This document shows positions 9,954 to 19,439 of a stretch of 64,000 bases of DNA, piece after piece. The position numbers were made by a program, and so were the translations under genes. A model generated the notes under the pieces. The model was not told the DNA's origin. It saw only the letters and a program-made list of their open reading frames with translations, and did no database searches. How positions within the stretch are numbered: the stretch's first letter is position 1; the number at the start of each line of letters is the position of its first letter. This DNA is from Spirosoma lacussanchae (GTDB lineage Bacteria; Bacteroidota; Bacteroidia; Cytophagales; Spirosomataceae), in NCBI RefSeq assembly GCF_005870035.1, contig NZ_SWJG01000001.1:2459731-2523730 (forward strand). The letters run 5' to 3'.

Positions 9954-10099
9954 CAGAAAAAACGGCTCAATCAGGCAGTTTTCGCGCCTAACACCTTTGG
10001 TTTATTCTAAAATTAGAAGCCGTTGCCCGCTTTATTGGCTCAGGATTACCAGGAAACCAGTACCCAACAGCTGGTGGTCACTGTTCGCAGACTCGCGGA

Positions 10100-10705
10100 T
10101 CAGGATTCAACCAGCAGTTTTGCCAGATCGATCTCATCGGCGGGGGTTATGTCGGCCTTCAGTACCCGTTTCATAAAAGCCAGGGCTTCTTCGGTGTAAA
10201 CCGGCGAGCCAGCCACCACGCAGTCGGACGGGATGTAGAGCGAAAAGTCGCGTACATAGGCATCGCTGGCCGTGAACAAAACGCAGGCATCGGCACTGAT
10301 ACCCGTTAGGATCAGGGTTTTCGCTTTCAGATACGCCAGCAGCGTTTCCAGCGTCGTCGCAAAAAAAGCCGAATGCTTGGGTTTAAGGACCGAATAATCA
10401 TCGTCGTCGGGCAATAGCCGTTCGGCCAGCGGCTGCCCACGCACCCCATCGTATAGACAGTGATCCAGCACTTCCCGGAAGTCGGACCGCCATCGACCAA
10501 AGTTGTCGTTGATGTAAACAACCGGAATGTGGGCGTCTTTACACCGCTGTTTGAGTCGGGCGATCCGATCCGCAGCAGCCAGAGTTGGCACTAGAAAGTC
10601 CGGTCCCTCAGGGAATTCCAGATCATTGATCATATCGATAATCAGCAGCGCTACCGGGGCGGAGTCGGGCGCATTACCGTGTAAATCTTCAGTTGGGTTG
10701 GCCAT
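10100..10705 (-). CDS. Isochorismatase-family cysteine hydrolase
   Basis: A 201-residue cytoplasmic protein with the catalytic triad of the isochorismatase/nicotinamidase superfamily: Asp in LLIIDMIND, Lys in KPKHSAF, and the nucleophile Cys in SADACVL. Length is normal for the family. Members hydrolyse amides or vinyl ethers (nicotinamidase, isochorismatase, N-carbamoylsarcosine amidase), and the sequence alone does not say which. No metal-site DxHxxH typical of true nicotinamidases is seen, so that function is less likely. Confidence 0.9.
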   Translation of the reverse strand: MANPTEDLHGNAPDSAPVALLIIDMINDLEFPEGPDFLVPTLAAADRIARLKQRCKDAHIPVVYINDNFGRWRSDFREVLDHCLYDGVRGQPLAERLLPDDDDYSVLKPKHSAFFATTLETLLAYLKAKTLILTGISADACVLFTASDAYVRDFSLYIPSDCVVAGSPVYTEEALAFMKRVLKADITPADEIDLAKLLVES

Positions 10706-10847
10706 GAGCGGCTAAAGGGTAATAGATTAATGAACTATCTTCGACCCCAGCCGACAGATCGGCAAAAGAATCGTAATTGTATAACAACAAAAGCGCGCCA
10801 TTCGCTCTTTTATCTGCATCAATTCCCCAATCAGGACTCATTGCCTC

Positions 10848-12974
10848 ATGGTTCAGTTCTCCGTACGATTTACTTTTTTGCTGGTGCTTGGCAGCTATGT
10901 CGGTAGCCTGGCACAGACCCCTGCGCCCACCGCTTCTTCCCTGGACGATACCCTGCAACTGAACGAGGTAGTGGTTCGCGGGTACGCATCGAACCGGCGG
11001 CTGCTCGAAACAGGCGCATCGATCGGTCTGCTAACCCGGCGAGACCTGAACCAGCGTTACGGAACCCCAACCCTCATACCGGCCCTGAATACCCTGCCCG
11101 GTGTTCGGGCCGACGAACGATCGCCGGGCAGTTATCGACTAGCCATTCGGGGCAGTGCGATCCGGTCGCCGTTCGGGGTTCGGAATGTTAAAGCGTACTG
11201 GAACGAACTGCCGCTGACCGACGCTGGTGGCAACACCCCGCTCAACGCGCTCGATGTGCGGTCGCTGGGCCGCATCGAAGTCATCAAAGGCCCGGCCGGC
11301 AGCCTCTACGGCGCCGGAACGGGCGGCACGCTCCTGTTCAGTGGTCTGGCGGTCCCGGCCGGTAAAACCAATGTGGAGCTGTCGGCACTGGGTGGTAGCT
11401 ACGGTTTATACGGAAACGGCATCGCGGTTCAGACGGGCCAGCAAAACTCAGCGCTCACTCTCAGCTACAATCACCTGCAAAGTGACGGCTACCGAAACCA
11501 CAGTGCGCTGGTGCGGGATAACCTGACGCTGGCGGGCTCGTTCAATGTCAGCGACAAACGAACGATTTCCGTACTGGGACTCTATTCAGACCTGCACTAC
11601 CAGACACCCGGCGGCCTGACAGAAGCCCAGTATCGGGCCGATCCACGAGCCTCAAGACCCGCTACCCGAACCCTGCCCGGTAGTGCCGACCAGCGGGCCG
11701 GTATTTATCAGAAGTATGGCTACCTGGGCGTCTCGCACGAGTTCCGCTGGAGCGATCGGATTCAGAATACAACGGTCCTGTATGGGTCAACGACGGACTT
11801 CGCCAACCCGTTTATTACCAACTACCAGAAGAGCGCCGACCAGGGTCTGGGCGGGCGAACCGTTACGCAGTTCCGGCTACCCAGCGGGCCGCTGCCCACC
11901 ACCTTTACCGTAGGTGCCGAGTTGCTGCGCACCTTTACCGTTATCCGCAACTTTGGCAATCGCGCCGGTACGCCCGATACGATCCAGACCGACGAAGAGC
12001 TGGTTGCCCGGCAAACCAGCCTGTTCGCGCAGGCCGAAACCGAACTCCCAGCCCGCTTCCGGCTTACGATGGGGTTGAGTCGCAACGATGTTCGCTACGG
12101 TTTTACCCGCTTCCCTATCCGGGCGGCCGGTGCCCTACCGGCGGAACTGCTCACCCGCAACTTCACGCCTGTCTGGTTACCCCGCGTGGCACTGCTTCGC
12201 ACCTTCGGCCAGACGTTGTCAGCCTTTGCCAGCATCAGCACCGGCTATTCAGCGCCCACCCGCGATGAGGTTCGCCCCTCAGCGGGTGGTTTCAACACGA
12301 CCCTCAACCCCGAGCGGGGCACCAGCTACGAAGTTGGCATTCGCGGTTCAGCGCTTCAGTCGAGACTTCGGTTCGATGTGGCGGCTTACCAATTCGGTCT
12401 GCGCGAAACCATTGTTCGTCGATCTAACGCGGCCGGGGCCGAATTTTTCGTGAATGCCGGGCGTACTGAACAGCGGGGCCTTGAGGCCCAGGTGAGCTAC
12501 GACCTGATAGCCCCGACTGGTTTTTCGGGCGCGTCGAATGCGGCCGTTTCTCTGCTGAGAATCTGGCAGAATACCACCCTGACCGATTACCGCTTTCGCA
12601 GCTACCAGCAGGGCACGGCCGACCTGTCGAACAATCGGATTCCGGGAGTGGCTCCGGTAACGCTCGTGTCGGGCCTGGATCTGGAACTGACAGCGGGAGT
12701 GTATGCCCACATAACCTATCAGTTTCTGAACCCGTTCCCGCTCAACGACGCCAACACGACCCTGTCGGATCCAACCCGGCTCCTGCAGGCCACCCTGGGC
12801 TTCCGTAAACCCGTTGGCCGGCACTGGACGCTGGATGGATACGTCAGTGGCGACAACCTCCTGGATCAGACCTATTCGCTGGGTTACGACCTCAATGCCG
12901 TGGGGAACCGGTTTTATAACGGATCGCCTGCCCGCAACGCCCTGGCGGGTATCCGCGTGAGCTGGTTGTGGTAG
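10848..12974 (+). CDS. TonB-dependent outer-membrane receptor
   Basis: A 708-residue outer-membrane protein with a signal peptide ending at ...VGSLAQ, a plug domain (about 30-150; LNEVVVRGY, LPGVRADERSPG, LGRIEVIKGPAGSLYG) and a 22-strand-type barrel ending in aromatic residues (VSWLW). It has no SusC-type carboxypeptidase-like N-terminal extension, so it resembles siderophore or metal receptors rather than a SusC glycan importer. No SusD partner is adjacent. An ABC ATPase/membrane-protein pair follows on the same strand after 65 bp, but a functional link is only suggested by position. Confidence 0.93.
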   Translation: MVQFSVRFTFLLVLGSYVGSLAQTPAPTASSLDDTLQLNEVVVRGYASNRRLLETGASIGLLTRRDLNQRYGTPTLIPALNTLPGVRADERSPGSYRLAIRGSAIRSPFGVRNVKAYWNELPLTDAGGNTPLNALDVRSLGRIEVIKGPAGSLYGAGTGGTLLFSGLAVPAGKTNVELSALGGSYGLYGNGIAVQTGQQNSALTLSYNHLQSDGYRNHSALVRDNLTLAGSFNVSDKRTISVLGLYSDLHYQTPGGLTEAQYRADPRASRPATRTLPGSADQRAGIYQKYGYLGVSHEFRWSDRIQNTTVLYGSTTDFANPFITNYQKSADQGLGGRTVTQFRLPSGPLPTTFTVGAELLRTFTVIRNFGNRAGTPDTIQTDEELVARQTSLFAQAETELPARFRLTMGLSRNDVRYGFTRFPIRAAGALPAELLTRNFTPVWLPRVALLRTFGQTLSAFASISTGYSAPTRDEVRPSAGGFNTTLNPERGTSYEVGIRGSALQSRLRFDVAAYQFGLRETIVRRSNAAGAEFFVNAGRTEQRGLEAQVSYDLIAPTGFSGASNAAVSLLRIWQNTTLTDYRFRSYQQGTADLSNNRIPGVAPVTLVSGLDLELTAGVYAHITYQFLNPFPLNDANTTLSDPTRLLQATLGFRKPVGRHWTLDGYVSGDNLLDQTYSLGYDLNAVGNRFYNGSPARNALAGIRVSWLW

Positions 12975-13039
12975 ATGAATGAACTAGGGCTGCGTATAAT
13001 CTATCGCTATTTTTGGCCGTCTGAAAATGCCCTTATTCC

Positions 13040-13678
13040 TTGCTCACTGTCACCAACCTTAGCATAGCCTACTCGGGTCAGCCTGTACTGACGGTACCGT
13101 CGTTGGGGTTACCCGTCGGCATTCATTACTTTCGGGGTAGCAACGGCTCCGGCAAAACCACCTTTTTCCGGACGGTGGCCGGGCTGCTCCCCTTTTCGGG
13201 ACAGATCGTGCTTAACGGAACGTATGACCTCAACCGCCATCCGGTGGCCTATCGGCTGCGAGTCAACTACGCCGAAGCCGAACCGCTCTACCCCGATTTT
13301 CTGACACCCCGCGATCTGGTGGGTTTTGTAGGCAAAGCCAAACGGGCACCGGCAGGTCAGGTCAACGAACTGGCCGACTTACTGGGAGTGAATTCGTTTT
13401 GGACGCAACCGACGGGTACTTTCTCCAGCGGCATGCTCAAAAAGTTGTCGCTGCTGCTGGCCCTGCTCGGCGAGCCTGCTCTGGTGTTGCTCGATGAGCC
13501 ACTCACAACGCTCGATGTAGCTACGGCAGCCCGGCTGTTCGAATACATTTGGCAGCTTCACACCCGCCAGTCGGTTTCGTTTTGTCTGACCTCACACCAG
13601 GATATTAGCCTGACGGGACTATCATTGACAAGCATGTGGCAGGTAGGCAATGGCGCAATCAGTCCCGTAATAAACTGA
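13040..13678 (+). CDS. ABC transporter ATP-binding protein
   Basis: A 212-residue ATPase with Walker A GSNGSGKTT, a divergent signature (FSSGMLKKLS in place of LSGGQ), Walker B LVLLDEP and the H-loop in LTSHQDIS. The start is TTG at 13040; the ATG at 13027 is in another frame that stops quickly. The stop codon overlaps the next gene's ATG by one base, implying translational coupling to its membrane partner. The small size and context fit the ATPase of a two-gene ABC-2-like exporter. Confidence 0.9.
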   Translation: MLTVTNLSIAYSGQPVLTVPSLGLPVGIHYFRGSNGSGKTTFFRTVAGLLPFSGQIVLNGTYDLNRHPVAYRLRVNYAEAEPLYPDFLTPRDLVGFVGKAKRAPAGQVNELADLLGVNSFWTQPTGTFSSGMLKKLSLLLALLGEPALVLLDEPLTTLDVATAARLFEYIWQLHTRQSVSFCLTSHQDISLTGLSLTSMWQVGNGAISPVIN

Positions 13679-14751
13679 TGTACACCGTCCTCTACCGTAC
13701 CCTCGTCCTGCCTTTCTACGTTCGCAACGCCGGCACTTTTCTGGTCGTGATTCTGCTGGCGTTCGGTTTTATGCGCCCTATGGACCACGAAGCGTTGATC
13801 ACGGCCACCCTGGGCTCACCCGCCCTGCTGGCCGGGGTTGTACTTCTCTGGCTGGTGTACACGCTAAGGACGGTCGGCTTTGTCAGAAAAGCGCTGGGGG
13901 CGCCCGACCATCTGTTTCTTCAGACCTTCCGGCTCGTTCCCGTGCGGATTCGCTGGTCGTTGTGGCTTTTACTGGTTGCTCAGTTGCTCGTTCCAGTTGG
14001 TAGTTACGCGATCTGGATGCTGGCCCGGGCTGTTCATTACCAGGCCTGGGAGTCGTTTGCGGTCATTCTACTAACCATAGTCTGTTTGCTGGTTCTTGGC
14101 GCTGCCGGGGCCGACCATCGCCTTTGTCATCATCCAGCGGGCTCGCTGCGGCTGCCGACGCTGAGCGTCAGGCTCCCCTACTGGCTGTTCTTCCCGGCCT
14201 ACTGGCTTCGGCATGAACCCTTGTCTTTACTGCTGACTAAGATACTTTCCGGGCTACTGCTGGCGGGCGTATGCCGGCTTTACCCGACCGACGATTATGA
14301 CGAGCGGCTCCTCCTGATCGGGTTGATGCTGGCTCTGATTACCCATTCGCAGGTAGGGCGGCAACTGAGCGATTTTGAACACCGCTACCTGGTCCTGCTG
14401 CCCAATATGCCCTTTTCCTGGCTTGATCGGCTGCGTCGTTATACGCTGACCTACGGGTTAATCTGGCTACCCGACTTGCTGCTTCTGTTCAAAAACCGGC
14501 CCGCCACAGTAGGGATCGATTATATGGTCTGGCTCGGGCTGACCGGCTGGGGATGGCTACTCCTGGTGCATGGGCTGGCCTACGGGCGCGAGGTCTCGCC
14601 GGAGCGTTGGCAAACGGCTATGTTCTGGGCCTTTATCCTGGGTCTGCTAGCCATCATGTTCGGTATACCGGTTGGCGTCTGGCTGGCTATAGGCTGGCTC
14701 GGGGCGGCAGGTATCAGCTTTTTTTCTGCTTACCGGCCAGGAGCTGTTTAG
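13678..14751 (+). CDS. Membrane protein, probable permease partner of the ABC ATPase
   Basis: The ATG at 13678 overlaps the stop of the ABC ATPase gene (TGATG). An in-frame ATG at 13636 lies inside the ATPase gene and is less likely. The 357-residue product is very hydrophobic, with about nine to ten membrane segments. I see no named domain; position and coupling suggest the transmembrane subunit. Its last 38 bases overlap the 3' end of the convergent aminotransferase gene. Confidence 0.8.
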   Translation: MYTVLYRTLVLPFYVRNAGTFLVVILLAFGFMRPMDHEALITATLGSPALLAGVVLLWLVYTLRTVGFVRKALGAPDHLFLQTFRLVPVRIRWSLWLLLVAQLLVPVGSYAIWMLARAVHYQAWESFAVILLTIVCLLVLGAAGADHRLCHHPAGSLRLPTLSVRLPYWLFFPAYWLRHEPLSLLLTKILSGLLLAGVCRLYPTDDYDERLLLIGLMLALITHSQVGRQLSDFEHRYLVLLPNMPFSWLDRLRRYTLTYGLIWLPDLLLLFKNRPATVGIDYMVWLGLTGWGWLLLVHGLAYGREVSPERWQTAMFWAFILGLLAIMFGIPVGVWLAIGWLGAAGISFFSAYRPGAV

Positions 14752-16030
14752 CGGCAATGGCTTCGATAGCCGCAACCAGACGATCCAGATCTTTGGGCGA
14801 ATGATAGATATGGGGCGTTACCCGAACCCCATGAATAGTTTCCCATTCGATCCCTACCGTATGAATCTTATACTGGTTCAGCAGCTGACCGTCAATCTCG
14901 GCGGGTTTCATTCCATCGATCGAGAACAGGGCTACCGCACCGGCATACTCGGGTTTGAGCGACGTATGAATATGAACACCCGGCAACTCACGGACCCGTT
15001 CCATCCAGTAGTTTTTGAGGTAGTGTGCCCGGGCAAACTTACGCGCGGAGCCAATGCTGTTATGGAAGTCGACGGCGGTGCCAATGGCCATTTCTGACGC
15101 AAACGAACGCGTACCAAGACTCTCAAACTTCCGGATATCGGGGCCGTCGGGTTCATTGTTGGAGAGCAGCGCCCATACATTTTTGATCTTGTTTTGCCGC
15201 ACATAGAGCATACCGCTGCCGAAGGGCGCGCATAACCATTTGTGCAGGCTGCTGGCAAAGTAGTCGCACCCCAGGTTCGGTATTTTGAAATCGAAGAGCG
15301 CGAAGGAATGAGCCCCGTCGGCAATGACCTCGATTCCCCGTTTGTGGGCTTCGTCAGCGATTTTCCGTACCGGCATCACCTGCCCTATCCAGTTAATCAT
15401 ATGGGTGACATGAACCACTTTGGTTCGGGGCGTAAAGGCCCGGATGTACTGCTGAGCCAGCGCGTCGTCATCTTCGCTGGGCAGATCCAGGTTCAGGTAC
15501 ACGAGTTTGATACCGTCCCGTTTCTCACGCTGCTTCCAGGCATTGAGCATGTTCGGATAGTCCTGTTTGGTAAGCACTACCTCATCACCAGCTTTCAGAT
15601 TCAACCCGAAAATAACCGTATTCAGGCCCTCGGTAGCGTTTCGATTGATGGCGATCTCTTCCGCCGAACAGCCCGCCAGATCGGCCAGTTTGCTGCGGAG
15701 GGCTTCACGGCCCTGATCCAGAATCCGCCACATGTAGTAGGATGGCGCTTCGTTGGCGTACTGATAGAACCGGATATGGGCGTCCTGCACAACTTTTGGT
15801 TGCGGACAAACGCCCCCGTTGTTCAGATTCAGGAGATTGGGAGACACCGTGTACTCGGACTTTACCCACGCCCAGAAATCCTCATCCTGAGCCCATTCCG
15901 CGGCCGACTTCAGCGCTGTATTGGGTGCAGGCATCGGGTTGGCAAATGTGTCGGGGAGGAACGTCGGGAGTGTAAGCGCAGCGCTGGCCGCAGCGGCCGA
16001 CTGACGAAAAAAAGTGCGACGGGTTGACAT
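14714..16030 (-). CDS. Tat-exported class V aminotransferase-fold PLP enzyme
   Basis: A 438-residue protein with a twin-arginine signal (STRRTFFRQS, then an Ala-rich segment). The class V aminotransferase fold resembles isopenicillin-N epimerase and cysteine-desulfurase-like enzymes. Motifs include NLNNGGVCPQPKVV, NRNATEGLNT (phosphate binding), VIADGAHSFALFDF (Asp and His contacting the cofactor) and SSLHKWLCAPFGSG with the PLP lysine. Export of a folded, cofactor-loaded enzyme fits the Tat signal. The substrate is not evident. Its 3' end overlaps the convergent membrane-protein gene by 38 bp. Confidence 0.9.
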   Translation of the reverse strand: MSTRRTFFRQSAAAASAALTLPTFLPDTFANPMPAPNTALKSAAEWAQDEDFWAWVKSEYTVSPNLLNLNNGGVCPQPKVVQDAHIRFYQYANEAPSYYMWRILDQGREALRSKLADLAGCSAEEIAINRNATEGLNTVIFGLNLKAGDEVVLTKQDYPNMLNAWKQREKRDGIKLVYLNLDLPSEDDDALAQQYIRAFTPRTKVVHVTHMINWIGQVMPVRKIADEAHKRGIEVIADGAHSFALFDFKIPNLGCDYFASSLHKWLCAPFGSGMLYVRQNKIKNVWALLSNNEPDGPDIRKFESLGTRSFASEMAIGTAVDFHNSIGSARKFARAHYLKNYWMERVRELPGVHIHTSLKPEYAGAVALFSIDGMKPAEIDGQLLNQYKIHTVGIEWETIHGVRVTPHIYHSPKDLDRLVAAIEAIAAKQLLAGKQKKS

Positions 16031-16312
16031 AACAGGCCGGATGAATTAGGCTAAACGATCTAAGGCAAAACTACCATATTTACGTTCATATCCTAGTAAA
16101 AAACCACGCTTCACCTTATTTCTTATCGCTTTCTTTAAGTAATGCCAAATTTTACTGAAGCCGCGAAACTCTTCAACTGTCGGTATTGTACCGTTTAGGA
16201 TAATTGACCAGCACAGCGGCCTGGCAGCCTTCCGATGGCCAGTCTCTCACCAACGCAAAACCTTTTGCCGGGTTTAGCAGTCAACTAAGGGCAATATTGC
16301 CTGTACGACTAC

Positions 16313-17689
16313 ATGTCGCGGCACCAGTTCGTTGGTACCGATCCGACACGTAGTCCTGACGAATTCCACGCTATGAACGCACGCCCTGCTGATCAGCCAA
16401 ACGCGATAGCCGAGCTAACGGCTTTTCTATTCAATCGACGGGAAACACTGCTCAACAACTGGCGCTCTGCCTGCGAGTCGGACCCTTCTCTTCGAAAGAT
16501 CACGGTGCTGGCGCGCGAGGAGTTTAACAACCTGATGCCGATTATACTCGACATTCTTGAGCAACAGCTGCTGGGCAAAGTGCCGGACAACGATCCCATT
16601 GTTGCGGCTAAGTCGCACGGACTCCATCGATGGCAAAAATCAATGGCCTTGCCAGAACTGCTGCGGGAGCTGAATCACCTATCTCTCATCCTATTCAATG
16701 AGCTGAAACTGTTTCGGGAATTATTCCCCCACGTTGATCCAGATCTGGTACTACAGGCCCAGCAGCAGATTCTGGTTTTGATGAATGAGACCATACGCGG
16801 CAGCGTCACCAAACACGACGAACTACAGCGGCTCCAGGCTGCCAACCGGGCTTCGAGCCTGGAGCAGGCCCTGCACGAGATGGAAGAGCTGTCGCGCCAG
16901 CGTGGCGATCTCCTCCGCAAATCATCCCATGATTTACGGAGTGGACTGGGGCTAAGCATGGGAGCCGCTTACTTTCTCCGAATGGACGATCTGAGCCCGG
17001 AAGAACGGCAGCAGTTTATGGATATGCTCAACCGCAATCTAACCCATGTGCAGTCGATGCTGACGAACCTGATGGATCTGGCCCGCCTGGAAGCGGGTCA
17101 GGAACCCCTGCAACTGGAAGAGTTCGATGCAGCCGCTCTTTTGGGCGACCTGGTTGCCAGCGTAAGCCCGATGGCAGCAGAACGAGGCCTGATCATCCGG
17201 GCTGACGGACCGGAAAGTCTGAAGGTCAGGTCTGACCGGGTCAAAATTTACCGGATTGCGCAGAACCTCGTCCTGAATGCGCTAACCTACACCCCCTCCA
17301 GCCCGGATCGCCCCGGCATGGTGTCCATATCCTGGTCAGCAGAAAATGACTGGCGGTGGGGATTCAGCGTTCAGGATTCGGGCCTGGGTCTACCCGACGA
17401 TCTGATGGAGCTGTTTCATAAACAGCTTAAACCTACTGTCGAAGAAACCAGCGTGCTGTCTCCCGAAGAAGGCCAGCCGACGCCCATGCCCCCCAACGAT
17501 GACCATCAGGTTCCGACCGGGCAACCCCTGAGCCATCTGATGGCCCGCTCAACTGAAAAGGGAGAAGGCGTTGGTTTACAGATCGTTAAGCGACTCTGTG
17601 AACTGGTGGGGGCTAGTCTGGAAATAGAGAGTATCAAGGGGCGCGGCACCCTGTTTCGGGTGCGGATGCTCATACAGCAGTTCGATTAA
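16313..17689 (+). CDS. Cytoplasmic sensor histidine kinase
   Basis: A soluble kinase of 458 residues from the ATG at 16313, or 438 from an ATG at 16373; the second start is equally plausible. The N-terminal helical region (about 30-170) resembles RsbR/RsbT-type sensor bundles. A coiled coil leads to the phospho-acceptor segment SSHDLRSGL, followed by the N box QNLVLNALTYTP, the G1 region DSGLGLPDD and a G2-like GEGVGLQIVKR. An insertion of about 45 residues sits between G1 and G2 (EETSVLSPEEGQP onward). No response regulator is adjacent. The 280 bp upstream hold no other gene. Confidence 0.88.
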   Translation: MSRHQFVGTDPTRSPDEFHAMNARPADQPNAIAELTAFLFNRRETLLNNWRSACESDPSLRKITVLAREEFNNLMPIILDILEQQLLGKVPDNDPIVAAKSHGLHRWQKSMALPELLRELNHLSLILFNELKLFRELFPHVDPDLVLQAQQQILVLMNETIRGSVTKHDELQRLQAANRASSLEQALHEMEELSRQRGDLLRKSSHDLRSGLGLSMGAAYFLRMDDLSPEERQQFMDMLNRNLTHVQSMLTNLMDLARLEAGQEPLQLEEFDAAALLGDLVASVSPMAAERGLIIRADGPESLKVRSDRVKIYRIAQNLVLNALTYTPSSPDRPGMVSISWSAENDWRWGFSVQDSGLGLPDDLMELFHKQLKPTVEETSVLSPEEGQPTPMPPNDDHQVPTGQPLSHLMARSTEKGEGVGLQIVKRLCELVGASLEIESIKGRGTLFRVRMLIQQFD

Positions 17690-17733
17690 CTGGGAACCCG
17701 CGTCGTAGTTTAGTCCACCATTCTTTACAGCCC

Positions 17734-18741
17734 ATGTTTAGCACGAACCAACCAACCGTTGCGGTCATTCTTTGCCTGCTGACCATGCTGCTCTGGGGCT
17801 CCTGGTCAAATGCCCAGAAATACGTCACCCAGTCAGCCCCGCTTTACGTCTTTTATCGGGACTACGTGTACGGCATTTTCCTGACTGCCCTGGCCGTAGG
17901 ACTTACGCTGGGTCGTTTCGGCGAGGAGGGCAGGTCGCTGTTCGACGATATGAGCCAGGCAACGACAAAGGCCCTGCTGCTGGCGGTGGCGGGCGGGCTG
18001 GTTTTCAACATTGGCAACACCCTACTGACAGTCGGCATAAGTATAGCTGGCATATCGATTGCGATGCCGGTTGGAACGGGCTTATCCCTGGCTATTGGGC
18101 TGGTTGTCAACTACCTCGCCGAACCACAGGGAAGCGTCTGGTTGCTGGCTCTGGGCGGGGCATCTATACTGGTAGCTATGGTGTTCAGTGCACTCGCCTA
18201 TCAGCAAAAGCAGAAAAAGGCCGATACCGGAAAAACACCCAACGACACCCGCGGAATCTGGATTGCGCTGGCGGGCGGACTGGTTGCAGGCTTCTTTTTT
18301 CGGCTGATATCGAGTGCGCTGGTTACCGACCATACATCGCCCGAACCCGGTTTGCTCACCCCGTATACAGGCTTGCTGTTTTTTGCCCTTGGTATCCTCA
18401 TCAGCAACCCACTGGTCGAATACCTGGTTCGCCGGTTCATCCTGACCGACGAATCGGGCCAGCCGACATACGGGCAAACGCCCTTCCGTATCCACCTGGC
18501 TGGCATTGGGGGTGGTTTCATTTGGGCAATCGGCATGATTGCCCTCCTGCTCGGGTCCAAACAGGCCGGCGACGCGGTCTCGTACGGGCTTAGCCAGGGG
18601 GCTACCGTTGTATCGGTTCTGTGGGGCCTACTCGCCTGGCACGAGTTCAACGATGCTCCGTCGACAGCCAATCGATACTTATGGCTCATGGGCGGTGCGT
18701 ACGCAGCTGGCCTTGTCCTGATTATCCTGGCCCGCTCCTGA
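17734..18741 (+). CDS. GRP/RhaT-like DMT-superfamily sugar transporter
   Basis: A 335-residue inner-membrane protein with ten predicted helices. It has the internal Gly-rich repeats typical of the glucose/ribose porter branch of the drug/metabolite superfamily (LLWGSWSNAQK in helix 1; VGTGLSLAIGLVVNY in the middle; WGLLAWHEFNDA near the end). Relatives import sugars or ureides using a proton gradient; the substrate here cannot be told. It is followed by the PPC-domain gene after 56 bp. Confidence 0.8.
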   Translation: MFSTNQPTVAVILCLLTMLLWGSWSNAQKYVTQSAPLYVFYRDYVYGIFLTALAVGLTLGRFGEEGRSLFDDMSQATTKALLLAVAGGLVFNIGNTLLTVGISIAGISIAMPVGTGLSLAIGLVVNYLAEPQGSVWLLALGGASILVAMVFSALAYQQKQKKADTGKTPNDTRGIWIALAGGLVAGFFFRLISSALVTDHTSPEPGLLTPYTGLLFFALGILISNPLVEYLVRRFILTDESGQPTYGQTPFRIHLAGIGGGFIWAIGMIALLLGSKQAGDAVSYGLSQGATVVSVLWGLLAWHEFNDAPSTANRYLWLMGGAYAAGLVLIILARS

Positions 18742-18797
18742 TCGGAAAGGGTAATGAACAAACCAACGGTATTTCATTTCACTTTATCGACCCCGTC

Positions 18798-19307
18798 ATG
18801 CGTATCTCCTTATTTATACTACTGGCGTTCTGCACTGTTTTTGTCAGCGCAGGACAGGCGCAACCAGCCAAAAAAGCAACCCGAAATTACATTACTACGC
18901 CAACGGGCTACCTGATGGTATTACAGCAGGGCGACAATGTGCTTCAGGAACTAGAACAGCTTACCCAGCAGGAGGCTATTCCCAGCGCCAGTATTACCGG
19001 TCTGGGTTTTGTTCATCCGACGTTCGGCTTCTGGAACGCAGCTACCAAAACCTACGATCCGAAGGCGTTGCGCGACACCGAGCTAGTTAGCCTAACGGGA
19101 AGTATTGCCTGGCAAGACAACAAACCGGCCCTTCATCTGCATGGTGTGGTTGCCGACAAGGAGTTCAGAACAACTGGAGGGCACATTCTGGCCCTGGAGG
19201 TGGGCACAGGATCGGTAGAAATCACGATTATCCGGCACCCGGATCGGCTCGTTCGGGAGATCGACCCCAAAACAGGAGCAGCCGTTTTACAAATCCCCAA
19301 CCGCTAG
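18798..19307 (+). CDS. Exported PPC/DUF296-domain protein
   Basis: The ATG at 18798 places a signal peptide first (MRISLFILLAFCTVFVSAG...AQ) and gives 169 residues; an ATG at 18621 would read through the upstream transporter gene. The mature part is a PPC (DUF296) domain: YLMVLQQGDNVLQELEQL at its start, a central SASITGLGFV and a metal-ligand-like ALHLHGVVADKEF...GGHI. Cytoplasmic bacterial relatives are trimeric and of unclear function; an exported version is less usual. Confidence 0.85.
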   Translation: MRISLFILLAFCTVFVSAGQAQPAKKATRNYITTPTGYLMVLQQGDNVLQELEQLTQQEAIPSASITGLGFVHPTFGFWNAATKTYDPKALRDTELVSLTGSIAWQDNKPALHLHGVVADKEFRTTGGHILALEVGTGSVEITIIRHPDRLVREIDPKTGAAVLQIPNR

Positions 19308-19376
19308 CTGGTTAGTCAGGGCAACGTATGCCCGGCCTGCCCCTTTGCGCCCGCTCTGCTCTGTCGACACCTAAAA

Positions 19377-19420
19377 AAGGCGACGGATCAACAGCCTGTT
19401 TGCCATTGATCCGTCGCCTT
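19377..19420. terminator. Bidirectional terminator between PPC-domain gene and menB
   Basis: A perfect 15-bp inverted repeat: left arm 19377-19391 begins AAGGCGACGG, right arm 19406-19420 ends CCGTCGCCTT, with a 14-base loop. An A-run precedes the left arm, so it works best for the minus-strand menB gene, whose stop is 20 bp away. Confidence 0.8.
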
Positions 19421-19439
19421 CTTATACCAGTTGCTTCCG

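Noticed and set aside
10848..14751. Siderophore uptake locus of TonB receptor plus ABC transporter
   Set aside because: The ABC pair looks like an ABC-2 exporter-type ATPase and membrane protein without a binding protein, so a shared import function is not supported.
15242..16027. 261-codon open frame on the plus strand
   Set aside because: Antisense to the Tat-exported aminotransferase-like gene, which carries clear PLP motifs.
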